64,000 nucleotides of DNA from JADHLJ01 sp038146985 (lineage in GTDB: Bacteria > Pseudomonadota > Alphaproteobacteria > Thalassobaculales > Thalassobaculaceae): contig JAYQSQ010000012.1 of assembly GCA_038146985.1 (NCBI GenBank), positions 186,001 to 250,000 of the forward strand. The letters run 5' to 3'. The notes under the pieces are model-generated. The model was not told the DNA's origin. It was given only the letters and a program-made list of their open reading frames with translations, and did no database searches. This document shows, piece after piece, positions 18,801 to 27,903 of the stretch. The stretch's first letter is position 1, and each line of letters opens with the position of its first letter. The position numbers and the translations under genes were made by a program.

Positions 18801-18831
18801 TTCGGGTTTTCCGGCGAGAAAAAAGCCCGAA
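18801..18831 (+). terminator. imperfect stem-loop after the DsbA-like gene
   Basis: TTCGGG-TTTT at 18801-18810 pairs with AAAA-G-CCCGAA at 18821-18831 with one bulged G, nine bases after the stop codon. There is no T-run after it on the plus strand, so it would work poorly as a rho-independent terminator in this direction; it may instead protect the 3' end of the mRNA. Confidence 0.4.
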
Positions 18832-18987
18832 GATGGCGACCGCACCGGATGACCTGCCGGTGAAATCAACCGCTTCGCCAGCCCGGCCGCGCAACCTTGC
18901 AATGCGCCATGGCCGCGCGTAGGTTCCGCGCATTCCTTCGAAGGCCAGATCGGCCGCGAAACCGCTTTATCCGGTGACCGCACGCCC

Positions 18988-19677
18988 ATGAAATCAGCCA
19001 TCATCGTCTTCCCCGGCACCAATCGTGAGCGCGACATGGCGCTCGCCCTCAAGCGAAGTTCCGGGCAAGACCCGGCCATGGTCTGGTACACCGATACCGA
19101 GATCCCGAAAGCCGATCTGATCGTGGTCCCCGGCGGGTTCGCTTATGGCGACTATCTGCGCGCCGGCGCCATGGCGGCACGGGCGCCGGCGATGCGGACC
19201 GTGGTCGATCGCGCGCGAGCCGGCACCCCCGTGCTCGGCGTCTGCAACGGCTTTCAGGTCCTGACCGAGATCGGACTGCTTCCCGGTGCCCTGATGCGCA
19301 ACGCCGCTTTGAAGTTCATCTGCCGCAACCTGGATCTGCGGGTCGAGACGACCGGCTCTCTCTTCACTTCGGGCTATACCAAGGATCAGTGCCTGTCGAT
19401 CCCCGTCGCCCACAACGACGGCAACTATTTCGCCGATGAGGCAACCTTGGACCGGCTTGAGAGCGAGGATCGTGTTGCTTTCCGCTACGTCGATACAAGC
19501 GGCGAGACGACCGAGGCGGGCAATCCCAACGGCTCCGCCCGTTCAATCGCCGGAGTGCTGAGCGAGAACCGGCGGGTGCTGGGCTTCATGCCGCATCCCG
19601 AGAACGCCACCGACCCGGCTCTGGGCGGCACCGACGGCCAGCCGATGTTCAAGGCCCTGGTGGAGGCCCTGTCATGA
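18988..19677 (+). CDS. purQ: phosphoribosylformylglycinamidine synthase, glutaminase subunit
   Basis: 229 residues. PurQ supplies ammonia from glutamine to PurL in purine synthesis. The glutamine amidotransferase nucleophile is Cys in GVCNGFQVL, and the catalytic His is in GFMPHPENATDPALGG; VVPGGFAYGDYLRAGA is the usual substrate loop. It overlaps purL by four bases (ATGA at 19674-19677), indicating coupled translation. The small PurS subunit normally encoded just upstream is absent: only 195 non-coding bases separate it from the DsbA-like gene. Confidence 0.93.
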   Translation: MKSAIIVFPGTNRERDMALALKRSSGQDPAMVWYTDTEIPKADLIVVPGGFAYGDYLRAGAMAARAPAMRTVVDRARAGTPVLGVCNGFQVLTEIGLLPGALMRNAALKFICRNLDLRVETTGSLFTSGYTKDQCLSIPVAHNDGNYFADEATLDRLESEDRVAFRYVDTSGETTEAGNPNGSARSIAGVLSENRRVLGFMPHPENATDPALGGTDGQPMFKALVEALS

Positions 19678-21870
19678 CCATCGCCAACGCCACCATCAGC
19701 CTCGAGAAGGCGACCGAGCACGGACTGTCGGAAGAAGAGTACGGCAACATCCTGGAAATTCTTGGCCGCGAGCCGAGCCTGACCGAGCTCGGCATCTTCT
19801 CGTCCATGTGGTCGGAGCATTGCTCCTACAAATCCTCGAAGAAGTGGCTGAAAACCTTGCCGACGGAGGGCCCGCAGGTGATCCAGGGGCCGGGCGAGAA
19901 TGCCGGGGTCGTCGATATCGGTGACGGTCAGGCGGCGGTGTTCAAGATCGAGAGCCACAATCATCCAAGCTTCATCAGGCTATCGAGGCGCGGCGACCGG
20001 CGTCAGCGGCATCCTGCGGGATGTCTTCACCATGGGCGCTGGCGGTGGCAGCTTTCAACGCCTTGCGCTTCGGTGATCCCGCCCACCCCAAGACACGGCA
20101 TCTGGTCTCCGGCGTAGTGGCCGGGATCGGCGGGTACGGCAACTGCATCGGTGTGGTGGCAGGCGGGTGAATTTTCACCGTGCCTATAACAGCAACATCT
20201 GGTCAACGCCGCTGACCGTCGGGCTGGCGCCGGCCGACCGGATCTTCTATTCCGCCGCCGCCGGCACCAGAACCCGTTGATCTATGTCGGCGCCAAGACC
20301 GGACGTGACGGCATCCACGGCGCCACCCTTGGCCTCGGCGAGGAGTTCAACGAGGATGCCGAGGAAAAGCGCCGACGATGCTGAGTCGGCGACCCGTTCA
20401 CCGAGAAGCTGCTGCTTTTGGAAGCCTGCCTCGAACTAATGGCCGAGGACGATCATCGCGATCAGGATATAGGCGCAGCCGGCCACTCACCTCCTCTTCA
20501 GTCGAGATGGCTGTGGCGGCAAAGGGCGGCCCTCGGCATGGAACTCGACCTCGACGCCGTGCCGGTGCGCGAAGAGGCGATGACCGCCTACGAGATCATG
20601 CTCTCGGAAAGCCAGGAACGCATGCTCATGGTCCTCAAACCCGAGGCCGAGGCCAAGGCGCGGGCGATCTTTGAGCGCTGGGGGCTGGATTTCGCGATCA
20701 TCGGACGGCTGACCACCACCGGCCGGCTGGTCATCAAGAAGGACGGCACGGTGCAGGCGGATATCCCGATCGATCCGATGGTGGACCAGTCGCCGGAATA
20801 CGACCGCCCTTGGGAAGCGACGCCGGCGCCATCGGTCATCAATGCGGCGGATGTTCCGGCGCCGGCGTCATTAACGGGTGCACTGGCAACGCTGATGGCC
20901 TCTCCGGATCTCGCCAGCCGGCGCTGGATCTGGGAGCAGTTCGACCATCTCGTCATGAACGACACCATCGTGCGCCCGGGCGGTGACGCGGCGGTGGTGC
21001 GGGTCCGCGATACGGCCAAGGCCCTGGCGATGACCGTGGACTGCACGCCGCGCTACTGCGCCGCGCACCCAGAGACCGGCGGCGCCCAGGCCGTGGCCGA
21101 AGCCTGGCGCAACCTCACGGCGACCGGTGCCACGCCACTGGCGCTGACCAACAACATGAACTTCGGCAATCCCGAGCGCCCCCGGATCATGGGCCAGTTC
21201 GTCGGCTGTATCGCCGGCATGCGCGCCGCCGCCAAGCAGCTCGAATTCCCGGTCGTTTCCGGCAATCCTGCTCTGGCAGGATGCGACGGCGAACGATCCT
21301 GCCGACCCCGGTGATCGGCGGCGTCGGCATCCTGCCGGATGCATCCAAGTACGCGACGATCGCCTTCAAGCAGGCCGGCGATGCGGTGATCGGTACATGA
21401 TCAGAACCAAAGCAAGCGTGATCGTCTATCTGCGGGAAATCGAAGGCCGGGAGGAAGGCGCGCCGCCGCCGGTCGATCTCGCGATCGAGAAAGCGAACGG
21501 GGCCTTTGTCCGCGCCCTGATCCAGGATGGACGGGTGTCTGCCTGCCACGATCTTTCGGATGGCGGCATCGCGGTCGCGGTGGCGGAAATGGCCCTCGCC
21601 TCGCGCGGCCTCGGCGCGGCGCTGGACGAGCCCGGCGGTGGGCCGGCGCACGCTTTGCTGTTCGGCGAGGATCAGGCGCGCTATCTCATTACCACGAGTG
21701 ACGCGGACACCGTGCTCGCCGGGGCACGCGCCGCCGGTGTTCCCGCAAGCGTGATCGGACAAGTGACCGGTGACGGCCAGTTGACACTCGGGCCCGGTGA
21801 CTCCATATCCCTGGATATGCTACGCTCCCGGCACGAAGGGTGGCTGCCAGACTATATGCGGGGCGCCTGA
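19674..21870 (+). pseudogene. purL: phosphoribosylformylglycinamidine synthase, PurL subunit, many frameshifts
   Basis: The total span of about 732 codons equals the normal size of small-type PurL, but the frame changes repeatedly. Clean stretches are 19674-19970 (GLSEEEYGNILEILGREPSLTELG, SEHCSYKSSKKWL, FKIESHNHPSF) and about 20540-21280 (ELDLDAVPVREEAMTAYE, GDAAVVRVRDT, NNMNFGNPERP, VVSGN). The last is 21420-21870 (CHDLSDGGIAVAVAEMALA). Between 19970 and 20530 and at 21270-21410 every frame is interrupted, with substitutions as well as indels. PurL is the ATP-dependent synthase of purine step 4; loss would make the cell a purine auxotroph, so sequence error is the likelier cause. Confidence 0.9.
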
Positions 21871-21895
21871 CGCCCCTCTAGGAGACGAGACCGCC

Positions 21896-22132
21896 ATGGC
21901 GATGGACGCCGGAGAAATCGAACGCCTGATCCTGGAGGCGTTCCCCGACGCAAAGGTCACGATCGAGGACCTGCGCGGCGACGGTGATCATTACGCGGCG
22001 CATGTGGTCTCCACCGCTTTTTCCGGCAAGACCCGGGTTCAGCAGCATCAGATGGTCTATGCATCGCTCAAGGGCCGCATGGGCAATGAATTGCACGCGC
22101 TGGCGCTGCAAACCGCCACACCCGACGCCTGA
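21896..22132 (+). CDS. bolA: BolA family protein
   Basis: 78 residues from ATG 21896, with GGAG at 21881-21884. BolA proteins pair with monothiol glutaredoxins to handle Fe-S clusters. The family shape is present: IERLILEAFPDAKVTIEDLRGDGDHYAAHVVSTAFSGKTRVQQHQMVYASL, including the conserved His of the H-Q-x-V-Y segment. It lies between purL and grxD, the order expected in alphaproteobacteria, and the partner glutaredoxin is the next gene, 32 bp away. Confidence 0.9.
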   Translation: MAMDAGEIERLILEAFPDAKVTIEDLRGDGDHYAAHVVSTAFSGKTRVQQHQMVYASLKGRMGNELHALALQTATPDA

Positions 22133-22164
22133 CACACCAACCGCAACCCCGAGGACACCCCATC

Positions 22165-22511
<347 letters not shown>

Positions 22512-22536
22512 ACTCTGCATCGCCACGACTATCGAA

Positions 22537-22560
22537 GGGCCGCCGCCGGGCGGCCCTTTT
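22537..22560 (+). terminator. rho-independent terminator of the purQL-bolA-grxD unit
   Basis: A perfect 8-bp stem GGGCCGCC (22537-22544) and GGCGGCCC (22549-22556) with a four-base loop is followed directly by TTTT. It lies 25 bases after the grxD stop and closes the operon. Confidence 0.8.
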
Positions 22561-22648
22561 CCCGTCCGGGCCCGCGCCTCGCATCGACGCGCAAACGTGC
22601 TATCCATGACGGTCACGGTTGTTACAGTCTGATCCGCGAGGCGCCTAG

Positions 22649-23140
22649 ATGTCCGACACCCTGCCCGAAATCCGCAAGATCCTCGAGGACTCCAATCTCG
22701 CTTTCGAGGTTTGGGACTGCGACCCGGCGCTCGCGGATACCGCCGTCTTCTGTGAACGCTACGGTGTCGAGCCGGCCGATTCCGCCAACACCATCCTGGT
22801 GCGTTCGAAAACCGGTGAGCTGAAATACGCCGCCTGCGTCGTGCTCGCGACCCATCGCCTCGACGTCAATCACACGGTCCGCAAGAAGCTCGGCGCCCGC
22901 AAGGTCTCCTTCGCCAGCGCGGAGGAAACTAAGGAGATCACCGGCATGGAGATCGGCGGCGTTACGGCGCTTGCCCTTCCGCCTGATTTGCCGCTCTGGA
23001 TCGACGGTGACGTGATGCGCCGGGATTTCGTGATCCTCGGCGGCGGCAACAGGTCCTCCAAGCTGAAGGTGCTGCCGGCCCTCTTGGAGGCGACGCCAAA
23101 TGTCGAGATCATCGAAGGTCTGGCAAGACCGATCGATTGA
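22649..23140 (+). CDS. YbaK/EbsC family aminoacyl-tRNA deacylase
   Basis: 163 residues. YbaK/ProX-type proteins hydrolyse mischarged tRNA (for example Cys-tRNA(Pro)). The family signature is seen in DSANTILVRSKTGELKYAACVVLATHRLDVNHTVRKKLGARKVSFAS, with the conserved Lys, then GMEIGGVTALALPPDLPLWID and FVILGGGNRSSKLKV. Complete length. Specificity among YbaK, YeaK and ProXp subfamilies cannot be decided by eye. Its stop is seven bases from the converging end of the TPR gene, with no room for a terminator between them. Confidence 0.84.
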   Translation: MSDTLPEIRKILEDSNLAFEVWDCDPALADTAVFCERYGVEPADSANTILVRSKTGELKYAACVVLATHRLDVNHTVRKKLGARKVSFASAEETKEITGMEIGGVTALALPPDLPLWIDGDVMRRDFVILGGGNRSSKLKVLPALLEATPNVEIIEGLARPID

Positions 23141-23147
23141 CAGATTG

Positions 23148-24428
23148 TCAGGCCGCCAGGCCGGCCACTGATCTCGGCGAGGCCTTCAAGGGACGCCGGG
23201 TGGCTAGCATGAGCTTGGCATCCTCGGCGCGTCCGCACCGCAGCAGGGCGGCCACCAGAGTGAACTCGATCAGGTCACGTTGGGCCCGGCTACCGCCAAG
23301 CCGTTCGTGCGTTGCCATGAACGGCGTCAGCAGGACGATGCACGCCTCCCAGGCGCCTCGCGCAAACGCGTCGAAGGCTTCCGCGACCGCGGCGGCCACT
23401 TCGCCGGCGGGACCGGCGGCGTTCTTGATATAGGCCTCCAGCGGTTCCGCCGCCCCCGCCATGGCGTGGGCCAATGCCGCATGGATATCGGCGAAAGCGA
23501 TCCCCGGTTTCGGAAACATCCGGGCCGCAAAATCGCTCACCTCACGCCACCGGTCGTCTTGACGAGGCTCTCCCGCAAGCTCGGCCCGATGCAGAAATGA
23601 AGCGGTGTCGGTCAGCACGTTCAGCGGCGGTCCCCAAGCCACACCTGGACGAACGGCATCGTCTATGACACGCCAGGCACTCACCGCATCACCGCTTTCC
23701 AGCGCCCAGAGCGCGACATGCCAGCTGATATGGCAATGCAGGACCCCGTCGCGCCCGTAGCCGCGCATCCAGTCCTTCAGATAGGTCAGCCCGGCATCGG
23801 TTTCGCCGAGCTCGTAGTGAATATGCGATCGGATATGCGCCCAGTTCGCGCTGCGCGGATAGCCGTCCCGCGCCGCCTCGATCGTCCGGACCGCACGGTC
23901 GCTCTGTCCTGCCTCGATCTGGGCAAAGGCGAACTGGGTGTTGAACCACCAGTCGTCCCCATAGCTCCGCGCAAGCCCGCTCAAGAACGCCAGTTGCTCC
24001 GCCTCCCGGCCGGCGAGCCCGCTGAAACCGATAAGGCCGAAGACCCCAGTAAGAGGCTGGGCGACCAGGGCATCGCGGGGATAGTCGGCGAGGTGATCCA
24101 GCGCCGCGCGATAGGCCGCCGCACCGTTACCGCTGACCAGGTGCCCCAGCATCGCGATATGGGACTGCTCCCGCGCGCTCGCCCCAGCCGCGAATTCCCT
24201 TGCCCGCGCCATGCTAGCCGCCGCGTCTTTCATCTTCGCCGCGACCTGACGCGCCCGGGCGAGACCGGCATGGGCAAGTGCGAAGCCATCATCGGCCGCG
24301 ATCGCCCGCTCCAACGCCTGTTCGGTTCCGCTATCCGCCGCCAACAGCCGGTCGACGCCGTCCACATAGGCATCCCGCGCCGCCTGAGAGCTCGTGCCGA
24401 GCGGGTTACCGTATCGATCTTCAAGCAT
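23148..24428 (-). CDS. tetratricopeptide-repeat protein (TTC38-like)
   Basis: 426 residues from ATG 24428; a longer frame to 24608 overlaps the rpsD end and has no support. The protein is all alpha-helical and Ala-rich, with TPR-like pairs: ALERAIAADDGFALAHAGLARARQ, then GLARSYGDDWWFNTQFAFAQIEAGQ and RDGYPRSANWAHIRSHIHYELGETD, later CIVLLTPFMATHERLGGSRAQRD. The W-x-x-x-H-x-x-H-x-x-E pattern in the centre is that of the TTC38 family of unknown function. No signal peptide or membrane span. Sits after rpsD on the same strand, but a terminator (24494-24518) separates them. Confidence 0.75.
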   Translation of the reverse strand: MLEDRYGNPLGTSSQAARDAYVDGVDRLLAADSGTEQALERAIAADDGFALAHAGLARARQVAAKMKDAAASMARAREFAAGASAREQSHIAMLGHLVSGNGAAAYRAALDHLADYPRDALVAQPLTGVFGLIGFSGLAGREAEQLAFLSGLARSYGDDWWFNTQFAFAQIEAGQSDRAVRTIEAARDGYPRSANWAHIRSHIHYELGETDAGLTYLKDWMRGYGRDGVLHCHISWHVALWALESGDAVSAWRVIDDAVRPGVAWGPPLNVLTDTASFLHRAELAGEPRQDDRWREVSDFAARMFPKPGIAFADIHAALAHAMAGAAEPLEAYIKNAAGPAGEVAAAVAEAFDAFARGAWEACIVLLTPFMATHERLGGSRAQRDLIEFTLVAALLRCGRAEDAKLMLATRRPLKASPRSVAGLAA

Positions 24429-24493
24429 CGGGGAACAGTCTCCAGACGGGCCGAGGAAGCGCCGCATTCTTCCTGACGCGCGGCCAAAACACA

Positions 24494-24518
24494 AACGCCC
24501 GCGGCAAGCGCGGGCGTT
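24494..24518 (-). terminator. rho-independent terminator of rpsD
   Basis: AACGCCCGCG (24494-24503) pairs perfectly with CGCGGGCGTT (24509-24518), with a five-base loop. Reading the minus strand, the stem is followed by TGTGTTTT. It starts 23 bases past the rpsD stop. Confidence 0.75.
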
Positions 24519-24540
24519 CGGGAAACAACAAGGCCGGCAC

Positions 24541-25158
24541 CTAGGTGCGGGAGTAAAACTCGACCACCAGGTTCGGTTCCATCTGAACCGGATACGGCAC
24601 ATCCTCAAGCTTCGGCTCGCGCAGGAAGGTTCCGGTCATCTTGGCGAAATCGACCTGGACATAATCCGGCACATCACGCTCGGAAGAAGCCACAGCCTCG
24701 AGAACCATCGGGATCTCGCGGGACTTTTCCTTGACGGTCACAACGTCGCCGGGCTTGCAGAGATAGGAGGGAATCGTGACCCGCTTGCCATTGACGCTGA
24801 CATGGCCGTGGCTGACGAACTGGCGGGCGCCGAAGACGGTCGGCACGAACTTCATCCGGTAGATCACCGCGTCAAGCCGGCACTCGAGAATGCCGACGAG
24901 ATTCTCGCCGGTATCGCCCTTGCGGCGCGCGGCCTCACGGTAGTACTTGCGGAACTGCTTCTCGCCGATATTGGCGTAGTAACCCTTCAGCTTCTGCTTC
25001 GCCACCAGCTGGATGCCGAAGTCGGACGACTTGCGGCGGCGCTGGCCATGCTGGCCCGGACCGTATTCGCGCTTGTTGAAGGGAGATTTGGGACGGCCCC
25101 AGAGATTGACGCCCAGACGGCGGTCGATCTTATGCTTCGCGGAAATGCGATTACTCAT
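24541..25158 (-). CDS. rpsD: 30S ribosomal protein S4
   Basis: 205 residues, the normal alphaproteobacterial length. S4 nucleates 30S assembly by binding 16S rRNA, and can repress its own mRNA. Motifs: SPFNKREYGPGQHGQRRRKSSDFGIQL, KQKLKGYYANIGEKQFRKYY, and the S4 RNA-binding domain LDAVIYRMKFVPTVFGARQFVSHGHVSVNGKRVTIPSYLCKPGD. It is a stand-alone gene with its own promoter (25260-25287) and terminator, as is usual in this group. Confidence 0.97.
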   Translation of the reverse strand: MSNRISAKHKIDRRLGVNLWGRPKSPFNKREYGPGQHGQRRRKSSDFGIQLVAKQKLKGYYANIGEKQFRKYYREAARRKGDTGENLVGILECRLDAVIYRMKFVPTVFGARQFVSHGHVSVNGKRVTIPSYLCKPGDVVTVKEKSREIPMVLEAVASSERDVPDYVQVDFAKMTGTFLREPKLEDVPYPVQMEPNLVVEFYSRT

Positions 25159-25259
25159 GCGTGGACTCCAAGATCCATTGTTGTTCTTGTCCCGGTAGGG
25201 CCTGCAGGCCGGGGATGCCGCGTTTCCGACACCCCACGTTCCCGGAAATTAAGCCGCGC

Positions 25260-25287
25260 ACTATAGGGATGCCGGCCGGAATGTCAA
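25260..25287 (-). promoter_or_regulatory. sigma70-type promoter of rpsD
   Basis: On the minus strand a perfect TTGACA (25287-25282) is followed after 16 bases by TATAGT (25265-25260). This leaves a leader of about 95 bases before the rpsD ATG at 25158, preceded by GGAG. The leader could carry the S4 autoregulation site, but I did not find a recognisable fold. Confidence 0.7.
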
Positions 25288-25390
25288 ATGGGTAGGAGCG
25301 GCGCGTTCAGACTGGATTGGGACAAGGCCGATTCATACCGATTATCATAGAAAAGCCGATCCTATTTGCGCCCTTGCAGTCAGCCCAACG

Positions 25391-26215
25391 ATGAACAAAG
25401 CTTACAATGGATCGGGCAGTTTCAACCCGAACGGTAGGTTCCGAAATTGGGTTACGCCATTGCCGTCTTTATCCATTGTGATTCCAACTCACCGGCGCCC
25501 GGCCTTGCTGCGGCGCGCGATCCTATCCGTCAAAGCGCAATCAGTCCCAGGCGTTCAGACAATCGTTGTGAGCGACGAACCTTGCACCGATACCTTCCGT
25601 ATAACTTCCGCTCTCCTGAAGGGAGACGATTTGTTTCTCCAACGTTTCGGAGAGACCGGACCGGCGGAAAGCCGGAATTTAGGCGCCGAGGCCGCTTCGG
25701 GAGATTTCGTTATTTTCCTGGACGATGATGACGCGCTGTCACCTCGATATCTGGAAACAGCCTCCAAGGCCGCGGCGAGGGACAAAGTTATTTTTACCGA
25801 CTGGCTTGATATTGGCGAAAAACAGGAGGGCAACCTATTACGTGTGTCAAGCATCCGATACCGGATCGCGGCGGGACAACCCTTGGAGAATTTGTGGGTG
25901 AAGAATTTCATCCCTTTTTCCGCTCTGGTTTTCCCGGCCGATGCCGCGCGCGACCGCAAGGCCGACCCAAGCCTTCCAGAGGGTGAGGATTGGGATTTCA
26001 CGCTCAACGTGGCCCGCGACTATCCCCTGGAGCACGCGTCTTTCCTTGGGCCAATGATTCACGCTAGACAGACCGCAGACAATCGCAGCCGTACCGATCC
26101 CGGGCGTCATCCGAAAATGTACCGTCTTATTTATTCCAGACACCCTGCGCCAAATACCGGTGTTCAAGCCGCGCGCACGGCACTTTTTAGATCGTTGGGC
26201 CTCACACTGGATTGA
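25391..26215 (+). CDS. glycosyltransferase family 2
   Basis: 274 residues. GT-A fold: SIVIPTHRRPALLRRAILSVKAQ at about 27-49 opens the nucleotide-binding domain, GPAESRNLGAEAASGDFVIFLDDDDALSP contains the metal-binding DxD, and LPEGEDWDFTL is the acceptor-side E-D-W motif. Local GC looks lower than in neighbouring genes, and codon choice is less biased, which hints at acquired DNA. The gene is alone between rpsD (divergent) and terC. It probably adds a sugar to a surface glycan. Confidence 0.8.
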   Translation: MNKAYNGSGSFNPNGRFRNWVTPLPSLSIVIPTHRRPALLRRAILSVKAQSVPGVQTIVVSDEPCTDTFRITSALLKGDDLFLQRFGETGPAESRNLGAEAASGDFVIFLDDDDALSPRYLETASKAAARDKVIFTDWLDIGEKQEGNLLRVSSIRYRIAAGQPLENLWVKNFIPFSALVFPADAARDRKADPSLPEGEDWDFTLNVARDYPLEHASFLGPMIHARQTADNRSRTDPGRHPKMYRLIYSRHPAPNTGVQAARTALFRSLGLTLD

Positions 26216-26385
26216 TGCAAAGACGCCGAGGGCGCTGGAGCGAGGTGCCAGGCTGATCGGTGGAACGAGGCATATGGTGCCGTTGGAATGTCAGATCCGG
26301 CCCCGCGGCTCCATGGAATCCTCACTCCTCATCTCACCCAGTTTCGGATAGGTTGCGGTCAACCGCCCGCTTGGAGAACATCCCC

Positions 26386-27102
26386 ATGGACTGGATCACC
26401 GACCCGACGATCTGGGCAAGTCTGCTCACCCTGACCCTGCTTGAGATCGTGCTGGGGATCGACAACGTCATCTTCGTCTCGATCGTCGCCAATCGGTTAC
26501 CGGAGCATCAGCGCGCGACAGCGCGGCGGGTTGGGCTGGGGGCGGCGCTGGCTCTGCGGCTCGTGTTCCTGTCGATGATCGCCTGGATCGTCGGTCTTAC
26601 CGAACCGATCTTCGAGGTGAAGGGTTTCGCGGTCTCCTGGCGGGACGTCATCCTGATGGCGGGCGGCCTGTTCCTGATCTACAAAGGCACCAGCGAGATC
26701 CACGCCGCCGTCGAGGGCGAGGTCGAGCACGAAAGCGGAAGCAAGACTGCCGGCTTCGCCGCCGTCATCGGACAGATTGTAGTCTTGGATCTGGTGTTCT
26801 CGATCGATTCCGTGGTCACCGCGGTCGGCATGGCCGAGCATCTCTGGGTAATGATCGTCGCGGTGATCGTGGCGATGGGAGTCATGATTTCGGCAGCGGA
26901 GCCGATCAGCGCCTTCATCAACAAGCACCCTACCGCCAAGATGCTGGCACTAGCGTTCCTGCTTTTGGTCGGCATGGCACTGATCGCCGACGGCCTGCAT
27001 TTCCACGTGCCGCGCGGCTATCTCTACGCGGCGGTCGGCTTCTCGGTGATTGTCGAGGCTCTGAACCTGCTGGCCAAGCGCAAGAAGAAGATACCGGTCT
27101 GA
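26386..27102 (+). CDS. TerC family integral membrane protein
   Basis: 238 residues with about seven hydrophobic spans, the usual YgdQ/TerC size; GGAGAA precedes the ATG at 26386. Family marks are LLEIVLGIDNVIFVSIVANRLP (acidic G-I-D-N-V-I-F in membrane 1) and its repeat VVLDLVFSIDSVVTAVGMAEH, with LTLIADGLHFHVP-like end. TerC proteins are linked to metal (manganese) export or to metalation of secreted enzymes. The substrate is unproven here. Stops 16 bp from the converging trmJ end. Confidence 0.88.
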   Translation: MDWITDPTIWASLLTLTLLEIVLGIDNVIFVSIVANRLPEHQRATARRVGLGAALALRLVFLSMIAWIVGLTEPIFEVKGFAVSWRDVILMAGGLFLIYKGTSEIHAAVEGEVEHESGSKTAGFAAVIGQIVVLDLVFSIDSVVTAVGMAEHLWVMIVAVIVAMGVMISAAEPISAFINKHPTAKMLALAFLLLVGMALIADGLHFHVPRGYLYAAVGFSVIVEALNLLAKRKKKIPV

Positions 27103-27117
27103 TGCCGCAAATGGGGC

Positions 27118-27900
27118 TCACTCCGTATCGGAGCGCTTGCCACGCGGATTGACCAGCGCGCTGATCACACCGTGGAGTGTGCGGACCTCCTGATCGGTCA
27201 GCTGGGCGCGGCTGAACATCGTGCGAATGTTCCGCTTGATGGTGGGGGCCAAATGGTTCGGGAACAGGAATCCGGACCGTTCCATCTCCTCCTCGAGACG
27301 GCGGAAGAAGAACTCGCGTTCCTCGACCGTCGCCGGCGGCGCGCCGCCCCAGGCGGACTCCGGCTCGGCATCGATGTCGGTTTGATACCACTCGTACCCG
27401 ACCAGCAGCACCGCCTGCGCGAGATTGAGTGAGGAAAACGCCGGGTTGAGCGGAACATTGATCACCGCGTCGGCCAGAACCACGTCGTCATTTACCAGGC
27501 CCGCCCGCTCAGCGCCGAACAGGATGCCGGCCTTGCCCCCTGCCCCGATATGGCCCGCAAGACGCTTGGCCGCCGACCGGGGCGTCAATACGCGCTTTGC
27601 AAGATCCCGCTCCCGCGCCGTCGTCGCCAGAACCAGGTCCAGTTCCGCGACCGCGTCCGCCGTTGTCTCGAAAACCCGCGCCCGGTCGAGCACGGCCATG
27701 GCGCCGGACGCCATCGCCTCGGCCCGGGGGTTGGGCCAGCCGTCACGCGGCCGCACCAGGCGCAAGTCCATCAACCCGCAATTCAGCATCGCCCGCGCCG
27801 CCGCGCCGATATTCTCGCCGAGCTGCGGTTCTACGAGAATGATGGCGGGCGCCGGCCGGTCGGTGCCCGCGACGCCTCGGCTACGGTCCGTACCGGCCAC
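27118..27900 (-). CDS. trmJ: tRNA (cytidine/uridine-2'-O-)-methyltransferase TrmJ
   Basis: 260 residues, GTG start at 27900 with GGAG eight bases upstream. SPOUT-fold methyltransferase that modifies position 32 of tRNA. SpoU motifs in order: VEPQLGENIGAAARAMLNCGL (motif 1), GILFGAERAGL (motif 2), and INVPLNPAFSSLNLAQAVLLVGYEW (motif 3, knot). The C-terminal third (FFFRRLEEEMERSGFLFPN..RNIRTMFSRAQLTDQEVRTLHG) matches the TrmJ extension. It starts three bases after the cimA stop, so it is the second gene of a cimA-trmJ pair. Confidence 0.9.
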   Translation of the reverse strand: MAGTDRSRGVAGTDRPAPAIILVEPQLGENIGAAARAMLNCGLMDLRLVRPRDGWPNPRAEAMASGAMAVLDRARVFETTADAVAELDLVLATTARERDLAKRVLTPRSAAKRLAGHIGAGGKAGILFGAERAGLVNDDVVLADAVINVPLNPAFSSLNLAQAVLLVGYEWYQTDIDAEPESAWGGAPPATVEEREFFFRRLEEEMERSGFLFPNHLAPTIKRNIRTMFSRAQLTDQEVRTLHGVISALVNPRGKRSDTE

Positions 27901-27903
27901 GGC

